Shown here: in pieces, positions 1-5,140 of the stretch
How positions within the stretch are numbered: position 1 is the first letter of the stretch
Layout: the number at the start of each line of letters is the position of its first letter
Source: Candidatus Delongbacteria bacterium
GTDB taxonomy: Bacteria > UBA4055
Reading direction: 5' to 3'
Assembly: GCA_013139625.1 (NCBI GenBank)
Contig: WTAK01000461.1
Coordinates: forward strand, 1-9,433
DNA: 9,433 bases
Notes under the pieces: model-generated
Seen by the model: only the letters and a program-made list of their open reading frames with translations
Database searches by the model: none
Told to the model about the DNA's origin: nothing
Program-made: the position numbers and the translations under genes

Positions 1-660
1 CTTCTCATTTAGTGAAGATAATGATTCTGAATTATTTGTCTCTAAAATAACCTTGCCTTTTTTCAAAAATATTATCTCATCGCAAAAATCGCTGATACTG
101 GTAAGATCATGAGAACTTAAAATAATAGTCGTATCTCTCTTTTCCTTCAAATACTTCAAAATAGCTATAAAATCTTTTCTTCCGACAAGATCAAGTGCAC
201 TAAAAGGTTCATCCAATATCAAAAGCTTAGGCTTCCCTAATAAAGCTAACCCAAAATGGAATTTTTTCTTCATCCCTGAGGATAGATCTTTATAAAGTTT
301 ATTCTTTTCATCTGTTAAAAATGTGATCAGCAATACTCTTTCAACTTCACTTGAGATCTCTTTGCTTGGAATTCTCTTTAACTTGGAAAATGCTCTTAAA
401 TTATCCTTTACTGTCAAATGTTCGTACGGAGTAAATTCATCCGATAAAAATCCCGTTTTATAAGACTGAATAAATCTTACTTCTCCTTTATCAATATCAA
501 TAATATTCAAAAGTATCTTTAATAATGTGGTCTTACCACTTCCATTCGGACCGATAAAAGCTGTAATAAGATTCTCTTTTATATCAATGCTTACTTTATC
601 TATCGCTTTTGTTTTCTTATAGTTTTTAACCAGATTCTTTATTTCAATCGCATTTTTCAT
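1..660 (-). CDS. ABC transporter ATP-binding protein, partial (C-terminus beyond left edge)
   Basis: Translating the complement from the ATG at 660 gives 220 open codons that run off the left edge. The protein is the ATPase subunit of an ABC transporter. It would bind and hydrolyse ATP on the cytoplasmic face to drive a membrane permease that is not in the window. Visible motifs are Walker A GPNGSGKT at residues 37-44, signature LSSGM at 126-130, Walker B LLILDEP at 146-152, the D-loop SALD at 154-157 and the H-loop histidine in SSHDL at 182-186. The LSSGM signature followed by a Lys run resembles ABC-2 type exporter ATPases, so export rather than uptake is likely, but the substrate is unknown. 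The Q-loop is odd: the usual Gln is absent (GFLSDEF at 70-76) and the stretch before it is short. An in-frame stop lies 18 bases upstream of the ATG. The Shine-Dalgarno is weak (AGAAG). The gene is divergent from the barrel-protein gene to its right. Confidence 0.93.
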   Translation of the reverse strand, partial: MKNAIEIKNLVKNYKKTKAIDKVSIDIKENLITAFIGPNGSGKTTLLKILLNIIDIDKGEVRFIQSYKTGFLSDEFTPYEHLTVKDNLRAFSKLKRIPSKEISSEVERVLLITFLTDEKNKLYKDLSSGMKKKFHFGLALLGKPKLLILDEPFSALDLVGRKDFIAILKYLKEKRDTTIILSSHDLTSISDFCDEIIFLKKGKVILETNNSESLSSLNEK

Positions 661-816
661 CAAATTGCTTCTACATTAAATTTAAATTATCTCATGAAAC
701 TTAATTAACTAGAGTCCTTTTTCCAAGATTTTTATAACGAATTTTATTCTTTTCTTGAAACAAATATATCTTAGAACCGTTTAAATGGAAGATGGTCATC
801 AAGAAAAATAAACCGC

Positions 817-846
817 TTGACTTATTATATACTTAAAGAATATATT
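817..846 (+). promoter_or_regulatory. Candidate sigma70-type promoter for the barrel protein-ssb operon
   Basis: TTGACT (817-822) and TATATT (841-846) are separated by 18 bases. The same -10 hexamer occurs in the valS promoter candidate. If this promoter is used, transcription would start near 853, which leaves almost no leader before the ATG at 862 but about 42 bases before the ATG at 895. In this AT-rich background a match of this quality could arise by chance. Confidence 0.35.
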
Positions 847-851
847 AACAT

Positions 852-856
852 GGAGA
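852..856 (+). promoter_or_regulatory. Shine-Dalgarno GGAGA that favours the start at 862
   Basis: GGAGA lies 5 bases before the ATG at 862. The alternative start at 895 has only AAAGG (873-877), about 17 bases away, which is too far for normal use. The TTG at 817 has no recognisable site. Both ssb and valS in this window carry strong purine-rich sites, so this genome does appear to use Shine-Dalgarno sequences. Confidence 0.45.
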
Positions 857-861
857 TTAAT

Positions 862-1806
862 ATGGGTTGCATAAAGGTAAATATAAGCACACAAATGAAG
901 AAAATTTTTATTGTTTTATTAATATCCATCAATATGATCTTTGCTGAAGTTTTTCTTATTTCTGAAGCAAATATTGATGCTAGAAGTAGTGCTTTAAGCA
1001 GCAGTGATATTGCAATGAACAAAAATTCATTCTCAGTTTATTCCAATCCCGCAGGATTGCTATACGCAGATAACATGCTGATGTATCTATCCTATAGTAA
1101 CTTATTTGCTGATGTTAGCTTAACTAATGCATCATTTATTTATCCTGAATTGTACAAATCTGTACCTGTTGCCTTCTCTATAGCTTACCTAAATAACGGG
1201 ACATTTACAAGAGCCGATAATACAACTTATCATTCATTTGATCTAATGATGACAGCATCTGCGGCAAAGATAATAGAAGGTATCGCTACAGGTTTAAATG
1301 TTAAATATTTCTATAGTTCTATAGAGAATTACTCTTCTTCAGGAATGGCTATTGATCTATCCGTTTTGTATGAATTCTTGGATGGAAAAATAAACGTGGG
1401 TGCAGGAATATACAACTTAGGATTTCAATTTGATGCATATAATGAGACTACCGAGGATCTACCTACTTCTGTGAAATTTGGGATAGCGAATAAACTTTCG
1501 AAGTTACCATTAGAAGTTGGACTTGAGATCGATTACTATTTTGCCGATTACTATAATTACGGCATTGGTTTGGAATTTCAACCAAAAGAACACTTATTGA
1601 TCAGAGCAGGATATGATTTCAGTTTCGCGGATAAAGAGATCGGCACCAATGAAAAGATCGAGAAATTTGCCGGTACTTCTCTAGGGATCTCAATACCATT
1701 CAGTGCTTATCACTTTGATTTCACATACTTAATAAATGGTGAATTAGATGCTGAATTTAATTTAGCTGCAGGAATCGATTTAAATAAAATTTTAAATAAA
1801 AAGTAA
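862..1806 (+). CDS. PorV/PorQ-like outer-membrane beta-barrel protein
   Basis: From the ATG at 862 the product is 314 residues. It has a short N-region, a Lys-Lys pair (13-14), a hydrophobic stretch rich in I, L and V, and a likely signal-peptidase site after IFA (residue 28), so it is exported. The mature N-terminus carries the pattern of the PorV/PorQ/UPF0164-type barrel family: a DARSSAL-like start followed by SNPAGL (61-66). The remainder alternates hydrophobic and polar residues with many aromatics and glycines, as expected for outer-membrane beta-strands. Family members are outer-membrane proteins. PorV shuttles T9SS cargo to the attachment complex, but many paralogues have no assigned role, so a specific name is not justified. 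The open frame extends upstream to a TTG at 817. The ATG at 895 is a credible alternative that would start directly at the signal peptide. ssb follows after 15 bases, so the two are probably one transcript. The window also encodes a T9SS-sorted protein, which fits the family. Confidence 0.8.
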   Translation: MGCIKVNISTQMKKIFIVLLISINMIFAEVFLISEANIDARSSALSSSDIAMNKNSFSVYSNPAGLLYADNMLMYLSYSNLFADVSLTNASFIYPELYKSVPVAFSIAYLNNGTFTRADNTTYHSFDLMMTASAAKIIEGIATGLNVKYFYSSIENYSSSGMAIDLSVLYEFLDGKINVGAGIYNLGFQFDAYNETTEDLPTSVKFGIANKLSKLPLEVGLEIDYYFADYYNYGIGLEFQPKEHLLIRAGYDFSFADKEIGTNEKIEKFAGTSLGISIPFSAYHFDFTYLINGELDAEFNLAAGIDLNKILNKK

Positions 1807-1810
1807 AACG

Positions 1811-1815
1811 AGGAG
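1811..1815 (+). promoter_or_regulatory. Shine-Dalgarno AGGAG of ssb
   Basis: AGGAG lies 6 bases before the ssb ATG, within the 15-base gap after the barrel-protein stop codon. That gap is too short for an independent promoter, so ssb is presumably translated from the upstream transcript or from a promoter inside the upstream gene. Confidence 0.7.
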
Positions 1816-1821
1816 AGAGTA

Positions 1822-2277
1822 ATGGCGAGTGTAAATAAAGTTTTTCTAATTGGAAACCTAGGAAAGGATCCTGATGTAAAATTTACACCAAGTGGAGTTC
1901 AAATAGGTAAATTTTCTATCGCTACAAGTGAAAGATTTAAGAGAGGCGATAACTGGGAAGAAAAAACAGATTGGCATAACATCGTACTTTTTGGTCGTCA
2001 AGCTGAATATGCAGGTGAATATTTAAAAAAAGGTATGACTGTATTTATTGAAGGTAAGATCTCTACAAGAACTTGGGATGATGAGAACGGAGTAAGAAAA
2101 TATATTACCGAAATAAATGCTAATTCTGTGAAAAATCTATCTCCAAGAAAAGATACCGGAAAGTCAGATTATTCTGCATACACAAGTAATGCATCTAAGG
2201 ATACACCAAAGGCAGCTGATACTTCTAAAGAACCTGAACCTAAGAACGATGATCCTGTTGATGATCTACCGTTTTAG
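1822..2277 (+). CDS. ssb: Single-stranded DNA-binding protein SSB
   Basis: This 151-residue protein coats single-stranded DNA during replication, recombination and repair, and recruits partner enzymes through its C-terminal tail. The OB-fold spans about residues 1-106. It begins with the family hallmark NKVFLIGNLGKDP (5-17) and contains TDWHNIVLFG (49-58) and GKISTRTWDDENG (78-90). Trp45, Trp51 and Trp85 lie close to the DNA-stacking tryptophans of E. coli SSB. A polar Lys/Asp/Ser/Pro-rich linker (about 107-142) leads to the acidic tip DDPVDDLPF (143-151), the interaction tail. Length and layout are typical of a complete chromosomal SSB that would act as a tetramer. It sits 15 bases after the outer-membrane protein gene and is followed by an intrinsic terminator, so the two form a short operon. 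ssb is more often found with rpsF/rpsR or other replication genes, so this partner is unusual. Confidence 0.97.
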   Translation: MASVNKVFLIGNLGKDPDVKFTPSGVQIGKFSIATSERFKRGDNWEEKTDWHNIVLFGRQAEYAGEYLKKGMTVFIEGKISTRTWDDENGVRKYITEINANSVKNLSPRKDTGKSDYSAYTSNASKDTPKAADTSKEPEPKNDDPVDDLPF

Positions 2278-2302
2278 AGATAAATATTCAGTATATTTAT
2301 TT

Positions 2303-2329
2303 AAAAGTCCCAAATTTTGGGACTTTTTT
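2303..2329 (+). terminator. Intrinsic terminator after ssb
   Basis: A 9-base stem (2303-2311, AAAAGTCCC; 2319-2327, GGGACTTTT) has a 7-base AT loop that can pair further. The T-tract TTTTTT occupies 2324-2329. The hairpin begins 26 bases after the ssb stop codon and closes the barrel protein-ssb transcript. The A-run on the 5' side means it could also act on the opposite strand. Confidence 0.88.
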
Positions 2330-2349
2330 ATTTATCAAATCAATAAACC

Positions 2350-2378
2350 TTGATAATAATCTAAAGTGTAATTATATT
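2350..2378 (+). promoter_or_regulatory. Candidate sigma70-type promoter of valS
   Basis: TTGATA (2350-2355) and TATATT (2373-2378) are separated by the ideal 17 bases. They lie just after the ssb terminator and about 30 bases before the valS start. The predicted leader is only about 20 bases, so it has no room for a T-box or other tRNA-sensing leader. Confidence 0.5.
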
Positions 2379-2393
2379 CTAGGCTATTAATAG

Positions 2394-2400
2394 AAAGGAG
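2394..2400 (+). promoter_or_regulatory. Shine-Dalgarno AAAGGAG of valS
   Basis: AAAGGAG ends 7 bases before the ATG at 2408. Another ATG at 2403 is followed at once by TAA (ATGTAATG), so only the 2408 ATG opens a reading frame. Confidence 0.75.
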
Positions 2401-2407
2401 CAATGTA

Positions 2408-5044
2408 ATGTCAGAAATAAATACAGCATACGACCCAAAAAATATTGAATCAAGACTTTATAAAAAGTGGACAGATCAAGGTTTATTCAAAGGAAAAATA
2501 AATAAAGATAAAGAACCTTATGCTATAGTTATACCACCTCCAAATGTAACAGGCATTTTGCACATAGGTCACGTTTTAAATAATACTATCCAAGACATAT
2601 ATATCAGATGGAATAAACTGAAAGGGAAAGAAACTATCTGGATCCCCGGTACAGACCACGCTTCAATTGCAACTGAAAACAAAGTTGTAGCAAAATTAGC
2701 TGATCAAGGTATCAAAAAAGAAGAGCTTGGAAGAGAAAAATTTCTTAAAGAAGCTTACAAGTGGAAAGATGAGCACGGTGGAATTATTATCGAGCAGTTG
2801 AAGAAGATCGGTTGTGCTTGTGACTGGGAAAGAGAAAGATTTACAATGGATGAAATGTATTCTGAAAGAGTGATTGATACATTCATTGATCTACATAAAA
2901 AAGGTTTGATATACAAAGGTTACAGACTTGTTAACTGGTGCCCTGTTTCTCAATCAGTTATCTCTGATGAAGAAGTTCTATTCGAAGAAAAGAATGGTAA
3001 ACTTTGGTACTTCAACTACCCTATCAAAGACAGTGATGAACATGTAACAATCGCTACTACAAGACCTGAGACAATGTTCGGTGATACGGCAATCGCAATT
3101 CATCCTGAAAATGAGAAGCTAAAACATCTTATCGGCAAAACTGCAATATTGCCATTCATGGATAGAGAACTACCTATTATTGCAGACGAATATGCTGACC
3201 CTGAGAAAGGAACCGGAGCAGTTAAAATCACTCCGGCACACGATCCAAATGATAATGCTCTTGGTAAGAAACATAACTTAAAGATGATCACGGTGATCAA
3301 TAAAGATGCAACTATGAATAATCAGGTTCCTGAGGAATTCATCGGACTTGACAGATATGTTGCAAGAAAATTGGTAGTTAAAAAACTTACTGAGATGGGA
3401 TTAGTAGAAAAAATTGAAGATCATGTTCATCAAGTAAGCATCAGTGAAAGAGGAAAAGTTCCGATCGAATATCTGATGAGTGAGCAGTGGTATCTTGCTA
3501 TGGACGAAATTGTAAAACCTGCTATTGAAGTTGTAAAACAGGGAAAGATCAAATTTCATCCTGCAAGATGGGAAAAGACTTATTATCACTGGTTAGATAA
3601 TATTCAGGATTGGTGTATTTCCAGACAATTATGGTGGGGGCACAGAATACCTGCTTATTATTGTTCTAATCCTGAGTGTAGCGATGTTATAATGGTTGAG
3701 AAAAACAAACCACAGGCTTGTTCTAATTGTGGTAAAAGTGATGGGATTTATCAGGATGATGATGTTCTGGATACTTGGGCATCAAGTTGGTTATGGCCTT
3801 TCGGAGTTCATACGAATAAAGAAGAGGAAGAATATTTCTATCCTACAAATCTATTAGTTACAGCTCCTGATATTATTTTCTTCTGGGTTGCTAGAATGAT
3901 CATTGCGGGTATGGAATATAAAAATGAGATCCCTTTCCATGATGTTTATTTCCATGGAGTTGTTAGAGATGAGAAGGGCATAAAGATGAGTAAATCTCTC
4001 GGAAATTCACCTGATCCACTTGAAATTATCGATAAATACGGAGCTGATGCTTTAAGATTTACACTAATAAGATTAACTCCAACAGGAAACGATGTTCTAT
4101 TTTCTAAGGAAAAATGTGACCTCGGTAGAAACTTTGCAAATAAAGTTTGGAATGCTTCAAGATTCTTGCTAATGCATAGAGAGCAATTTGATGGTACGAT
4201 TGAGCAGAAGATACATCTTGATTCACCTGAGGATCGCTGGATCAATTCAAGATTACAGCAGACTTTAAATATCTCCGAAGAGAAGATAAATACATTCCAT
4301 CCAAATGAGGCAGTTAAAGCTGTTTATGAATTCTTGTGGAATGACCTTTGTGATTGGTATATCGAAATGGCAAAATCTAGACTTCAAGCAGATGATAATG
4401 AAGCAAAGAGATCTGTGCTTGAGAATGCTTTCTATGTTTTTGATATTGCACTTAAATTACTACATCCGTTCATGCCTTTTATCACTGAAGAACTATGGAT
4501 GGGTATTGAAGATCGTTCTGAGAATGATTCGATCATGTTGTCGTCTTTACCTGATTTTAATAAAGATCTTGTTTCTGCAAAAGATGAAGATCAAATGGAA
4601 GTTATTAAAGAGATCATCGGTAAAGTTAGAAATGTCAGAGCTGAAAATAATATCCCAATGTCGAAAGAATTAAATATTATCATAAAATCAGACGATACTT
4701 CTTTAAGTCAATTCAGTTCAGTTATTAAGTATCTAGGAAAGATCAGTGAGATAACCTTTGATGCAAACGCAGAGTCGCCAAAATTAGCTTCAAGTTTCGT
4801 GGTAAGTGGTACAGAAATATTTATTCCATTGGAAGATATTATTGATATTGATGCTGAGAAAGAAAAGATCCAAAAAGAGATAAAACGATTAGAAGGAATA
4901 AATTTTGGTATCAATAAAAAGCTTGGTAACGAGAAATTTGTTTCTAATGCTCCTGAGCAGGTTATCAATAAAGAGAAAGAGAAACTTTCTAATAATGTTG
5001 ATGCCATTGAGAAATTAAATAAAAGTTTTGAGAATCTGGGGTAG
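2408..5044 (+). CDS. valS: Valine--tRNA ligase
   Basis: This 878-residue class Ia aminoacyl-tRNA synthetase charges tRNA-Val with valine in the cytoplasm and hydrolyses mischarged threonyl-tRNA. The HIGH motif is at 52-55 within PPPNVTGILHIGH, and KMSKS is at 526-530. The CP1 editing domain is marked by TTRPETMFGD (217-226) and GTGAVKITPAHDPND (268-282). CISRQLWWGHRIPAYYC (403-419) leads into a zinc-ribbon-like insertion with Cys419, Cys424, Cys438 and Cys441, followed by DVLDTW (452-457). The anticodon-binding helical domain includes DLCDWYIEMAKSRL. Residues from about 808 to the end are the Lys/Glu-rich coiled-coil arm characteristic of ValRS, which separates it from IleRS and LeuRS. Length is normal and all key motifs are present. 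The TDHASIATE sequence (82-90) resembles FCB-group enzymes. After DVLDTW this protein has Ala458 where Phe is common. The gene appears monocistronic: it follows a terminator, has its own promoter candidate, and converges on the large secreted protein gene. Confidence 0.98.
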   Translation: MSEINTAYDPKNIESRLYKKWTDQGLFKGKINKDKEPYAIVIPPPNVTGILHIGHVLNNTIQDIYIRWNKLKGKETIWIPGTDHASIATENKVVAKLADQGIKKEELGREKFLKEAYKWKDEHGGIIIEQLKKIGCACDWERERFTMDEMYSERVIDTFIDLHKKGLIYKGYRLVNWCPVSQSVISDEEVLFEEKNGKLWYFNYPIKDSDEHVTIATTRPETMFGDTAIAIHPENEKLKHLIGKTAILPFMDRELPIIADEYADPEKGTGAVKITPAHDPNDNALGKKHNLKMITVINKDATMNNQVPEEFIGLDRYVARKLVVKKLTEMGLVEKIEDHVHQVSISERGKVPIEYLMSEQWYLAMDEIVKPAIEVVKQGKIKFHPARWEKTYYHWLDNIQDWCISRQLWWGHRIPAYYCSNPECSDVIMVEKNKPQACSNCGKSDGIYQDDDVLDTWASSWLWPFGVHTNKEEEEYFYPTNLLVTAPDIIFFWVARMIIAGMEYKNEIPFHDVYFHGVVRDEKGIKMSKSLGNSPDPLEIIDKYGADALRFTLIRLTPTGNDVLFSKEKCDLGRNFANKVWNASRFLLMHREQFDGTIEQKIHLDSPEDRWINSRLQQTLNISEEKINTFHPNEAVKAVYEFLWNDLCDWYIEMAKSRLQADDNEAKRSVLENAFYVFDIALKLLHPFMPFITEELWMGIEDRSENDSIMLSSLPDFNKDLVSAKDEDQMEVIKEIIGKVRNVRAENNIPMSKELNIIIKSDDTSLSQFSSVIKYLGKISEITFDANAESPKLASSFVVSGTEIFIPLEDIIDIDAEKEKIQKEIKRLEGINFGINKKLGNEKFVSNAPEQVINKEKEKLSNNVDAIEKLNKSFENLG

Positions 5045-5056
5045 GAAATATCCTAC
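5041..5056 (+). repeat. Short inverted repeat overlapping the valS stop codon
   Basis: GTAGGA (5041-5046) and TCCTAC (5051-5056) form a perfect 6-base stem with an AATA loop, directly followed by AAAAA. The valS stop codon TAG (5042-5044) lies inside the left arm. It may protect the 3' end of the message or form part of the termination region. It is small and could be chance. Confidence 0.5.
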
Positions 5057-5063
5057 AAAAAGC

Positions 5064-5109
5064 AAAAGGAAGTCACATTGAGTTAATCGAAATGTAGACT
5101 TCCTTTTTT
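5064..5109 (+). terminator. Bidirectional intrinsic terminator between convergent genes
   Basis: An 11-base perfect stem AAAAGGAAGTC (5064-5074) / GACTTCCTTTT (5097-5107) continues, after one bulged A (5096), into an inner 5-base stem ACATT/AATGT (5075-5079 / 5091-5095). The T-run at 5104-5109 serves valS. Read on the minus strand the same hairpin is followed by TTTTGCTTTTT, so it should also stop transcripts of the convergent secreted-protein gene. Confidence 0.87.
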
Positions 5110-5118
5110 ATTTTCGTC

Positions 5119-5139
5119 ATTCTGAACTTGATTCAGAAT
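5119..5139. repeat. Palindromic element next to the stop of the secreted-protein gene
   Basis: ATTCTGAA (5119-5126) and TTCAGAAT (5132-5139) form a perfect 8-base stem around CTTGA. The element starts one base beyond the stop codon of the minus-strand gene. It has no T-tract on either side, so it is not itself a canonical terminator. Motifs close to this one, and to the CATTGAG...CGAAATG core of the neighbouring hairpin, recur between genes in Bacteroidetes-type genomes as far as I remember, so it may be a copy of a dispersed palindromic repeat. Confidence 0.55.
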
Positions 5140-5140
5140 C

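Larger units (their letters stand above)
661..861. other. Divergent intergenic region
   Basis: This AT-rich spacer of about 200 bases separates two divergent genes and must hold promoters for both. On the plus strand a sigma70-like pair is visible near its right end (listed separately). On the minus strand the best candidate for the ABC gene is TATAAA (736 to 731) with a poor -35, TTCAAG (759 to 754), at 17-base spacing. The -35 matches the consensus at only 3 of 6 positions, so I do not list it as a promoter. I saw no RNA gene, no long inverted repeat and no coding potential here. Confidence 0.5.

Noticed and set aside
825..1022. Minus-strand open frame of 65 codons over the start of the barrel-protein gene
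   Set aside because: It lies antisense to a signal peptide region. The hydrophobic look comes from the complement of AT-rich codons, and no ribosome-binding site or family motif is visible.
2379..2407. T-box or other riboswitch leader for valS
   Set aside because: The predicted leader is only about 20-30 bases, with no stem-loop or T-box sequence.
4305..4673. Plus-strand open frame of 122 codons inside valS in another frame
   Set aside because: It is fully contained in the intact valS frame, which shows conserved family sequence across the same bases. The out-of-frame product is Lys/Leu/Ile-rich with no motif.
3100..5007. Several minus-strand open frames opposite valS (3100-3300, 3401-3589, 3946-4245, 4708-5007)
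   Set aside because: All are antisense shadows of conserved valS codons, are Ser/Phe/Leu-rich, and have no plausible start signals.
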